A stretch of 64,000 nt of DNA, from the NCBI GenBank assembly GCA_964450955.1, contig CAYVFI010000009.1:1-64000 (forward strand), written 5' to 3'. This stretch comes from CAYNWT01 sp964450955. GTDB taxonomy: Bacteria > Planctomycetota > Planctomycetia > Planctomycetales > Planctomycetaceae. Of this stretch, positions 52,436 to 62,300 are shown one piece after another. The position numbers and the translations under genes were made by a program. The first letter of the stretch is position 1. Every line of letters starts with the position of its first letter. The notes beneath the pieces are model-generated. The model was not told where the DNA came from, made no database searches, and saw nothing but the letters and a program-made list of their open reading frames with translations.

Positions 52436-52643
52436 GTCAGACGCCGACCCCGCTCCAGAGGTGCGACGCACATGCATTGCCGTCACACTAAGTATCTGTC
52501 TGCTTTGCGTCATCGGGTTCTTCACATGGCCAGAACCAAACTGGTCGCCACGCGTGGAGCCGGCTCAACAGGGACCCGCGCGTGACCTGCAACCGACAAG
52601 GTCTGCCGAATTGCTCCCGGCCACGGCGACTCGGTATCGCTAG
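52404..52643 (+). CDS. Small single-span membrane protein
   Basis: A 79-residue frame from the ATG at 52404: a charged start (TIEQTSAESKSDADPAPE), one hydrophobic helix (CIAVTLSICLLCVIGFF), and a short Pro/Arg-rich end. It overlaps the end of the transporter in another frame, and GGAAGGGC lies about 13 bases upstream. No family is recognised. It may be a coupled accessory of the transporter or a chance frame; the membrane helix favours a real gene. Confidence 0.45.
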   Translation: MTIEQTSAESKSDADPAPEVRRTCIAVTLSICLLCVIGFFTWPEPNWSPRVEPAQQGPARDLQPTRSAELLPATATRYR

Positions 52644-52935
52644 TCCTTTGCGGTCATTCGTAGGTGGGACGGCCTGTTAGCTGCAGTCGGCCAGTAGCAT
52701 GCACGCGATGCTTTTTGTTGGTGGTTGATCACTTACGCAGCGGGCCGGTTACTCGACACGCATCCGCAGCGCGTTCTTTGAGGCCGAGCTTTGCTGACTG
52801 GTTGCAGCTTCGTCGCTGGCGCAGTCTCTCGACAAAAAAAGCGTCCGGCTGTCTGGATTTACCAGGATCCGTGTAAGGTCTGCATCTGCTTCGCGTCAGA
52901 TACAGGGAGAGACAACAAAGCGAAGCCTGGACACC

Positions 52936-53616
52936 ATGAGTGAAGTAGACGACAGCGTCATTGCGATTCAAAGGTGCAAGCCGTTTGTGTCTTTGCGCCC
53001 TTCGGAAGCGCGCATTCTGGCGTCACATGCGCAGCCGTTGAGTTTCGGGCGGGGTGGGACTGTGTTCCAGGCTGGAGATGAATCCGACTGCCTGTTTATC
53101 CTCACGGAGGGGTGCGTCGTCTTAAGTCATCGAGAAAAAAAGAGGCGTGCTATTATCGAGATGATTTGGCCGGGCGAGCTGTTTGGTCAGTGCGCCCTGG
53201 TTCACAGCGGGCGACGCGAGGCTACGTGTGAAGTGCCAAAGACCGCATCTGTGGTCAAAATACCATTGGGGATACTGTCTGAGTTCATGGATCAAAACCC
53301 GCGTTTTGGTCGCGATCTGATGAAGGACGTCGGTACGGCGATGCGACGGCTGGCGTATCGATTGGTGTCGGTGCTGATCCGTCCAAAGCGAGAACGATTA
53401 GTTGATATTCTTCGCTATCTTGCGGAGTCCAGGGGAGTGCCCTGCGAATCCGGCGTGCTGATTCCCGCCCCGGTGACTCACCAGGAACTGGGTGAAATGA
53501 TCGGTGCATCTCGAGAAACTGTTACGGTGATTCTTGGTGAGCTTCGGCGCGAGAACGCGATCGACTTTGACGGGCGCCGAATCATCGTGTGCGAGATGCT
53601 GAAGCAGCGGCGGTAG
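52936..53616 (+). CDS. Crp/Fnr-family transcription regulator
   Basis: A 226-residue regulator: N-terminal cyclic-nucleotide-binding-like beta-roll (FQAGDESDCLFILTEG, WPGELFGQCAL), a long dimer helix, and a C-terminal Crp-type winged helix (HQELGEMIGASRETVTVILGEL). There is no N-terminal cysteine cluster as in Fnr, and the usual cAMP-binding residues are only partly kept, so the ligand is unknown. The gene stands alone; the 292 bp upstream hold no recognised site. Its targets are unknown. Confidence 0.88.
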   Translation: MSEVDDSVIAIQRCKPFVSLRPSEARILASHAQPLSFGRGGTVFQAGDESDCLFILTEGCVVLSHREKKRRAIIEMIWPGELFGQCALVHSGRREATCEVPKTASVVKIPLGILSEFMDQNPRFGRDLMKDVGTAMRRLAYRLVSVLIRPKRERLVDILRYLAESRGVPCESGVLIPAPVTHQELGEMIGASRETVTVILGELRRENAIDFDGRRIIVCEMLKQRR

Positions 53617-54180
53617 TGTGGCTCGCCGTTTCCATATCGCCACGCACGACGGCCTGCGCGATCTTCCCGTTTTGGTGTCGGTGGCGGTGCAGTGCTTAGA
53701 TCCACATAGCCATGTCCGTGTCGCGTTGTTGCACTGCTGGATTCACTGATCCGCAACACGAACAATCCCAGAGTTCTTAACGACGACCGTCATCGCCGAT
53801 TGATGTCGCCTGTTTTTTGGTTCTTCTGGGATTTTTATGGCTGGCGGCATCTTCTGATTCTCTCGGAGTGTCTCAGTTGCGGAGCAACGACATGCGATAG
53901 CCGCGGACTTTAGTCCGAGGACGTGCTTCTCAGAAGAACCGCTTTTTTGGGGCGGTTTGCGACCGGGCCACCGCAGCCAGGGTACGGAACATAGTTGTTA
54001 AGCACGCAACGTTTTCTTTGCTCTTTCACCCTGGTGATACTGGTGGAGGTCTGCAGAGTCGTACGCTGTCGGCAGATACTACCGATCGGCGCCTGTGACC
54101 GTGCGAGGGCACCTAAAAAGCTGCCAGACTCAGCCAGCTCACATGGCCCCGGTTTTCCGGCGAATGTAACATCGCTGGCT
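53617..54180. other. Intergenic region with two small palindromes
   Basis: A 564-bp gap. At 53904-53917 lies cggact-tt-agtccg, inside a segment (agccgcggactttagtccg) of REP type. At 53937-53957 aaccgc pairs with gcggtt around a T-rich loop. An open frame running through 53995-54180 into the next gene has no signal or family character and is read as untranslated. Confidence 0.45.
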
Positions 54181-55761
54181 ATGACATGTCGCCAATCGAT
54201 ATTCGCGTTGTTGGTCAGCTTTCTGATTGGGTGCTCCAACACGGCCAGCCCCAACAGCGTTCGACCGATCCCATCTGCGACGTTGCCTGAACGTGCAAAG
54301 AATTTCATCGCTGCTTTGGACGATGCTGTCCATCTGAAGGAACCAAGCCGCTCACGGCTGGGCGAGATGTACAGCAAAGCCGCGAAGTTTCATGACGGTC
54401 ATCGGAATCCGGTCATTGTCATCCCTGGCATACTTGGTTCTCGACTCACAGACAGCCGGACCGATCGGGTGTTATGGGGAACCGTCGGCCCGCACGCTGC
54501 TAATCCGAGCTACGCCGAAGACGCACAGGCCCTGGCACTCCCAATGCGCCCCGGGGTTCCCTTAAGCCAGCTGCAGGACGACGTCACTGCTGACGCCATT
54601 CTGGGAGATATCCAGGTAAGCTTCCTTGGTTTTCCGGTTCAGGTTGCCGTCTATCATCAGATTCTGGGGACGCTGGGCATTGGCGGTTACCGCAATAACC
54701 GAGTTCGCGGAGCGACCCTGGGTTCGATTGACTATGGCGACGATCATTTCACGTGTTTCGAATTCCATTACGACTGGCGACGCGGGAATGATGAGAACGC
54801 GGCCGAGCTGGCAGAATTCATCCGCGAAAAGACCGACTACGTCTCAAAGATCCGACGTGTTCGCTATGGCATCGTGGACGAACCGGTTCGCTTTGACATT
54901 GTGGCCCACTCCATGGGCGGCTTGCTGGCACGGTACTATCTGCGCTACGGCGAGCAGCCTCTTAGAGACGATGGTTCACCGCCGGCACTCACCTGGGCTG
55001 GAGCGAACTCCGTGGAAACGCTCATCATGGTCGGCACACCCAACGCCGGATCTGTTGATGCGTTTAAAGCGCTGGTCGAAGGTGCGAAGCCCAACAAGTT
55101 TGTGCCCCGCTATCCGGCAGGAGTCGTCGGAACCATGCCGGCGTTCTATCAGCTTATGCCCAGACCGCGTCACAAAGCGGTCATCGACTGTGCGAGCAAA
55201 CAGCCAGTCAATCTGTACGACGCGCAAACCTGGGCACGATACCAATGGGGCCTGGCTGACCCGTGTCAGGCTGCCGTGGTGAAGGATCTGCTGCCCGGTT
55301 CCGGACAACGCGCGCGGCGACAGGTCGCGATGGATCACCTGCAAAAGTCCTTAACTCGCGCGCGGCAGTTTCACATGGCTTTGGACGTGCCCAGTCAGCC
55401 GCCTCCGGGTACGTCTATTTTCCTGATCGCCGGTGATGCAAAGGACACCAGCGCGACGATCGAAGTCTGTAACACCGACGGCGGTTTGGAAGTTGTTAAG
55501 CACGATTCAGGTGACGGAACAGTGCTGCGATCCAGTGCACTTATGGATGAACGACTTTCCGCGCATGTGCCCTGGAGACCGAGACTGGTCAGTCCCATTC
55601 AGTTCCAGAACACGACGTTCCTGTTTGCAGACCACATTGGCCTGACGTCCGATCCGGTCTTCACCGACAACGTTTTGCATATCCTGCTGGAACGCCCAAG
55701 AACACCGCCGCCACTGGTCTATCCGGCGGAACCGGTACGCCTGGGCCCGCACATCGAATAG
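54181..55761 (+). CDS. Lipoprotein lipase/esterase of the LCAT-like alpha/beta-hydrolase type
   Basis: A 526-residue protein starting at the ATG at 54181. It has a lipoprotein signal (SIFALLVSFLIGC, lipobox LIGC), so it is probably anchored in a membrane. The hydrolase domain begins PVIVIPGILGSRLTD, with the LCAT-like WGTVGP segment. It then has FEFHYDWRRGN and the nucleophile elbow AHSMGGLLARYYL. The catalytic acid and His lie in the C-terminal part (SGDGTVLRSS, FADHIGLTSD). The fold resembles lecithin-cholesterol acyltransferase and PGAP1-type lipases. A DNA-dispensable upstream extension to 53995 is not supported. The polyketide synthase starts 590 bp downstream on the same strand. Confidence 0.82.
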   Translation: MTCRQSIFALLVSFLIGCSNTASPNSVRPIPSATLPERAKNFIAALDDAVHLKEPSRSRLGEMYSKAAKFHDGHRNPVIVIPGILGSRLTDSRTDRVLWGTVGPHAANPSYAEDAQALALPMRPGVPLSQLQDDVTADAILGDIQVSFLGFPVQVAVYHQILGTLGIGGYRNNRVRGATLGSIDYGDDHFTCFEFHYDWRRGNDENAAELAEFIREKTDYVSKIRRVRYGIVDEPVRFDIVAHSMGGLLARYYLRYGEQPLRDDGSPPALTWAGANSVETLIMVGTPNAGSVDAFKALVEGAKPNKFVPRYPAGVVGTMPAFYQLMPRPRHKAVIDCASKQPVNLYDAQTWARYQWGLADPCQAAVVKDLLPGSGQRARRQVAMDHLQKSLTRARQFHMALDVPSQPPPGTSIFLIAGDAKDTSATIEVCNTDGGLEVVKHDSGDGTVLRSSALMDERLSAHVPWRPRLVSPIQFQNTTFLFADHIGLTSDPVFTDNVLHILLERPRTPPPLVYPAEPVRLGPHIE

Positions 55762-56351
55762 ACATGCCCGGCTTTGAGACAGGCTCATTCTCGGATTAGC
55801 TTGTTCGTCACGCGTGGCCCACAGGTATCGTTGCCGTAGGTCAACTGCGCGGGTTTCGAGAGCAGCATGAGACCGGCCACTGAAGGCGGTTGACACCTTG
55901 TGACTTAGTTAACACGCATGTCTTGGGGGCGGATTCCAGGATTCACCGGCTCACTTGTGGTTTCCCATTGGCCTGTTTTGAATGTTCACCTCAGTTAGCC
56001 ACCACGGTTGACCATCACGTCTGACCAAGCCGTGAACCAAACCGATTTCTCACCATGCCGCCGGATAGTGGCTGGTGGATGCCATTTGGTTGTCAAGATT
56101 CTAAGAAAGAACCGAAAGCGAAGAGCAGCATGGAATGCTACCATGATGCCGAAGGCAGCGACTTCGCCGTCCTTTCACGGTTGGGGCCAGGCGTGAACGG
56201 CCGGTCGTGCTGCCGCAGTAAATCGTGACACCCATGGTCCCGGCACATCCGACGATCATCGGACGACCTGCGAGGCGTTTTTAGAGCAATTGCGTCTCGT
56301 TCTCTTTCGGTTCTGTGCTCGCCCCCAACGCTGAACACCACTGGATTTCAG
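55762..56351. other. Intergenic region upstream of the polyketide synthase
   Basis: This 590-bp gap shows no recognisable gene. A TTGACA hexamer occurs at 55890 without a good -10 at normal spacing. The PKS promoter should lie here but was not located. Confidence 0.45.
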
Positions 56352-59300
56352 ATGCCCCACGAAACGGATTCAAACGCGACCAACGGTCAACGCTCTCACG
56401 CAGCACCATCTGGCGATAGTCCAACTCGAACCAAAACTCCCCTGGCAATCATTGGCTACGCGTGCCGACTGCCGGGTGGTGTTGTCGATGCGGCTTCGTA
56501 TTGGCAGTTATTAACAGAAGGAATTGATGCCGTCTCCGAAGTTCCGTCCGATCGTTGGAACGTGAAAGCGTTTTCCGGCCGGGCTGGTTTGCAGGGCAAG
56601 AGCGCATCACGGTGGGGTGGGTTCCTGGATCAGATCGATCAGTTCGAACCGGAATGCTTTGGCATCTCGCCGCGCGAAGCTCGGTATATTGATCCGCAAC
56701 AGCGGCTGCTGCTGGAAACAACCTACGACGCACTTGAACAAGCCGGCATCCCGTACGAAAGTCTTGCCGGTTCGAGGACGGGCGTATTCGTTGGGGTTTC
56801 GACCGGCGACTACGGACAGATTCAACGCAACCCAACCACGCAGCGCGGGTTGAGCCCCTTTACGGCTCAGGGGTGTTCAATGAGCATTGCGGCGAATCGG
56901 ATTTCATATTGTCTGGATTTGCGCGGACCAAGCTTCATTGTTGACACGGCGTGTTCGTCGTCGTTGGTTGCACTGGATCGAGCCGCAAAGAGTCTGGCCG
57001 ACGGTGAATCAGAACTGGCGATCGTTGGTGGCGTCAACATCATCATCAATCCGGAAACGTTTATTAGTTTTTCCCAGGCGTCGATGCTTTCACCGGACGG
57101 CCGCTGCAAGGCGTTCGACGCGTCTGCAAATGGTTTTGTTCGAGCCGAAGGTGGTGGGGCGTTTGTGCTGAAGCGACTGGACGATGCGGTTCGCGATGGC
57201 GATCACGTCTACGGCGTCATCATCGGTAGCGGTACGAATCAGGATGGGCGGACCGGCGGCATCTCAATGCCAAACCCCGAAGCGCAGGAAGACTTGCTGC
57301 GAGACGTCTACACGGACTTCGGTGTTGATCCGTCAAAGATTAAGTACGTCGAAGCGCACGGTACGGGCACGGCCGTTGGCGATCCTTCTGAAACGCAGGC
57401 GCTGGGGCGTGTGTTTGGACCGGGACGAACGGACGATCTGATTATCGGTTCCTGCAAAACCAATCTGGGTCATCTGGAAGCTGCGTCCGGCGTCGCTTCG
57501 ATGTGCAAAGCGTTGTTGATGCTGGAACACAGGAAGATCCCCGCCAGCCTGCACTTCAGGAATCCAAACCCGCACATTCCATTCGACGAACATCGGCTGC
57601 GCGTTGTAACAGGACTCGAACCGTGGCCGGAACAATCGGCTGATGGCGAGCCTGCTGACGAACCCATGATCATCGGCGTGAACTCGTTTGGCTTCGGTGG
57701 CGCGAGTGCTCATGTGATTCTTGCGGAATATGAACCCGAGCCGGCGTCCGTCGCACCTGGTGCGTCATCGTCCAACGGACACAATGGCGTTGTCGCCCCG
57801 CCCTCAGACCAGCCGTTGGTGCTAAGCGCCCGCAGCGATAAGGCGCTGAGGAACCTTGCGGAAAACTGGATTACGTTTCTTAAAAAGAGTGGCACATCGG
57901 CGTCGCTTGCCGACGTGGCGTTCACGGCAGCAAACCGGCGTTCTCACTTCGAGCATCGGCTTAGCATGCTTGCCGCGACGAAGCAGGAAGCGTGCGAACA
58001 ACTGACCGCGTTCCTGGCTGATGAATCGCGGTCAGCGCTACACACGGGTGAAGCGCGCAGCGCGGCGACTCAGGTCGGGTTTGTGTTCTGTGGGCAGGGT
58101 CCACAAGCATTCCAGATGGGCTCGGAACTGCTGAAAAGCGAACCTGTCTTCCGTCGAGTTATGGAAAAAATTGATGGACTGCTGCAGCCTGTTGTCGGTT
58201 GGTCCCTGATTGAAGAACTGTCTCGCGATGAAGACAGCAGCAACATTCAAAAAACCCTGTATGCTCAACCGTCCCTGTTCGCGATCCACGTGGCACTGGC
58301 GCGGCTTTGGGAATCGTGGGGTGTTGTTCCATCGTCCGTTGTTGGGCACAGCGTTGGTGAAATCGCGGCGGCTCACATCGCTGGCATCCTGTCGCTGGAA
58401 GACGCGACTAAGATTATTGGCCACCGCGGCGAATCGTTGCAGCAGCACGCAAAGCCTGGCAGCATGATTGCCGTCGCGATGACGCAGGACGACGCAAAGA
58501 CAATCCTTCAGGACTTCGCTCCCGCCGTATGTCTGGCTGCAGTAAATAGTCCGCAGATGATGACCCTGGCCGGTGATTCTGACGCCGTGGATCGCCTCGG
58601 CGGACAACTCACGCAGAAGAAAATCTGGTGGAAGCCGCTGCGAGTCAAGCACGCGTTCCACAGTCATTTGGTCGACGACGCGCGGTCGATGTTTATGGAG
58701 AACATCGGGGAGATTGTCACGCACAATCCAACCTGTACGATGATCTCAACGGTCACTGCTGAACCGGTGAACGCCGACGATTTGAAAGCCGACTACTGGT
58801 GGGACAACATACGACAGCCCGTGCGTTTCGCGGACGCGATTCAGTATCTTCGCAAACAATCTATCGACGTGTTTCTGGAACTGGGCCCGCATCCGGTTCT
58901 GAGTGGGTCAATCAAACAAAGTCGCCAGGCAGACGAATCGGCGGCAACCGTGTTCGCATCGCTGGAACGCGGCGAGCCGAACCGGAGAACAATGTTGGCC
59001 GCAGTCGGCGGGCTGTTCACTCAGGGCGTCGCGATGAATTGGCGAAAGTTCTGGGATGAATCAGCTCGGATGGTCGACCTGCCGCGGCACGGATGGAACC
59101 GCACAACCTGCTGGCACGAAAGCCCCGACTGTCGGCAACACCGGCTACAGCCAAACTACCACCCGCTGCTGGGCAATCAGACGTCCGGCGCCGACCATAT
59201 CTGGCACAGCGCGCTGGACATGCAGGATAAGACATGGATTGCAGACCACCGCGCCGGCGATCGGATTATCTTTCCCGCCGCAGGGTTAGTCGAACTGCTA

Positions 59301-62300
59301 ATCGCAGCCGCTTCGCGCGTGCTGGAATCCGGTACGGTTGCGATTGATGACATCGGCATTCAACGCGGACTGTTCCTGCGACCGGACGCCGTTCCAACCA
59401 CACAGGTTACGGGGGAAGCAGCCGGCGGGCATCTGACAATTGCCAGTCGAACCAACGAGTCCGAAGATGTTTGGACGAAGCACGCAATCGCGACGTTCCG
59501 CGAACTACCAACCAGTATTCGTCCAGCCCGGCTGGATATTGACGCATGGAAGTCTGCCGCCATGCCGGCGTCGGTTACTGAGTTCTATGACACGTTTACT
59601 GCGATGGGCCTGAATTACGGTCCGGCGTTTACTGGCGTCCGCGAACTCTATCGGCAGGAGAACGCGGCACTGGGTCGCGTTTCGCTGCCGGAGGATATGG
59701 CCGAGGAGGTCGGCGATTACCTGGCCCATCCCGCGCTGTTGGATGCGTGTTTCCAGGTGTTGCTGGAAGCGACGCCCAACGAAAATCGGCTGACCGATCG
59801 CATGTTTCTTCCGGAACGGATTGACCGCGTCTATTTTCGACAGTCACCCGGTGCGAACGCGTGGAGCGAAGTTCGACTGCGGCATACATCGTCCATGAGA
59901 GCCGTTGGCGATCTGCGAATTTTTACAGCTGATGGCGAGCCGGCGATTGAAGTTTTTGGCCTGGAATGTCGCGCGTTGATTTTGTCCACCGAAAAGCGAG
60001 ACGTGAACTCATTCATGTTCCGCACGATGTGGCAACAGGCTCCGCTGCCGGATACCGCGACCGTTGCGGTTCCGCTTCCGACCGATCGCCCGCTGCGTGA
60101 ACAGGTTGATGCTGCTGACCGAACGGCCGTGACCACGTGGCACTATGAGCTTCCGGAAATCAGCGAAAATCTTCAAAAGCAGGACCGGGTCGCAACGGCG
60201 TACCTGATGAACGGGCTGCGGAGAATGGGTTTCGAACTGGTCGCCGGTGAGGTGGTTAACCTGGCTCAGTTGATCAACGATGGGCTGGTGATCGAACGCC
60301 ATCGCCCGCTGTTTACGGCGTGTTGTGAACGACTTGTTAACGAAGGTCGGGCCGACAAAAACGAAGAGTCGGTTTGGACGCTGACATCGGGCATTGAAGA
60401 ACACGCGAAGCTGGATGTCGCGACCGAGTGGCGTGAAGCGCTGGCTAAGTTTCCCGACATCTACCCGCATTTGCGTCTGCTGGAACTCTGCGGTCAGGAT
60501 TTAGAAAAAGTCTTCAGCGGTGAATTGGACGCGCTGGAATTATTGTTCAACGACGAAGCCAACGACTTGCTGGAGCAGGTTTATCGGGACCAGGCGTGGA
60601 CGCGATACGCCAACACCTTCATTCAGAAGTTGTGTGAAGGCGTGGCTGCAACAACATCAGCTGATCGCCCAATTCGCATTCTCGAAATCGGAGCGGGAAC
60701 CGGTGGTACCACCGCCTACACCCTGCCCGCCCTGCCCGACCACCGAGCCGAGTACTGGTTCACAGATCTCTCGCCGTTCTTTCTGTCGAAGGCCGAAGAC
60801 AAATTTCGCCAACATGAGTTTGTGCGGTACGCGCTGTTCGATGTCGAAAAGGACCCAGTCGCACAGGGTCTGCCGCTGCGTGCGTTTGATGTGATAATCG
60901 CCGCCGACGTGCTGCACGCGACCGGCAATTTGATGGCTTCGTTACGGAACTGTTCTGAGTTGCTGGTCGATGGCGGGATGCTGGTTCTAAGAGAACTCAC
61001 AAGCACGCGACCTTCGTTTGACTTGCTGTTTGGATTGACTGACGGCTGGTGGAATTGGAAGACGAAGGGCGATGCGTCTCGCAGCAACAGCGCGCTGCTG
61101 ATGCCGGACGAGTGGAACGAACTGCTGGTTGATGCGGGTTTTGACCAACCTACGCCATCGTTGACCAGTCGATTGTCCGACGACTGCGCCGCCACCATTG
61201 TGGCTCGCCAGCCACAGCGAAAGGATTCCGCGCCGGTTGAGATCGCGGTGCCTGCCGGCGAACTAAGTGAGCAAAACTGGATGATTTTTGCGGACGAAGC
61301 GGGCGAAGGCGAACGCCTGGCGCAGCGTCTGCGCACGGTAGGTAAGCGTGCCGTCGTCGTTCGCGCGGGTGAAGGATTCCGTGCGGCAGGCGCCAACAAC
61401 GGCGACCCGGTTGACGCGTTCACAATCGCTCCCGACAGCTTCGACGACATGACACGCGTGGTTCGAGAATCGGGTCTTTTTAATCAGGTCGGCAACGACA
61501 CAACTTCCGTCGTGCATCTGTGGTCTACCGATATCACAGCAGCCGGAAATGATGTTCAAAGCACACAGGAGCTGATCGAACACGAGACAAGATCGTGTCA
61601 CAGTGTTATGCACCTGGTTCAGGCGTTAACAACGGACGATATACAACCGCCTGAGCGCCTGATTCTTGTCACGCGCGGGGCTCGTGACATAGACAGCGAT
61701 GTAAGTGAAGCAGGTGCTTTGCAGGGGAACCTCGTGGGCTTCGCGCGAGTGGTGGCGACCGAGTATCGTCAGCTTGCAGTGCGACTTGTCGATCTTGATG
61801 CGAACGCGACTGAGATCGATGTCGCGTTGTGGGCCGAACTAAATGGTCATGATCCGCAAACGGAAGTTGCCTGGCGTGGCCCGCATCGACTGGTTCCCCG
61901 ACTTGAGCCGATGCCGGCCTTTACAAGACTTCCGGCGTCCAGCGGTGATTCGAAAAGTGACAAGGCCGCATACGCCGTCGTGGAAGGCATGGATTCCGGA
62001 GCAACCACCGAAGCCCGGCTGGAAGCCGCACGCGCGGTGTTGTTTAACCCGACTCACGAGAACATGGTTCCGTTCGAGCTGAATATCGGTCGACCGGGCG
62101 ATCTTAGCAGTCTTTCGATTTGCGAAATTGAACGCACACCGCCGGGCCCGGACGAAGTTCAGATCGATGTCCACTTTGTCGCGCTTAACTTCCGGGACAT
62201 TTTGAAAGCCCTTGGTCAGTTCCCCGCCGAAGATCCGGCACAGCTGCCCGCTGGCGACGAATGCGCGGGGATTGTGTCTGCTGTTGGCTCAGGGGTTTCG

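Noticed and set aside
53995..54180. Upstream extension of the lipase frame
   Set aside because: The lipoprotein signal begins at 54181; the extension has no homology or signal character.
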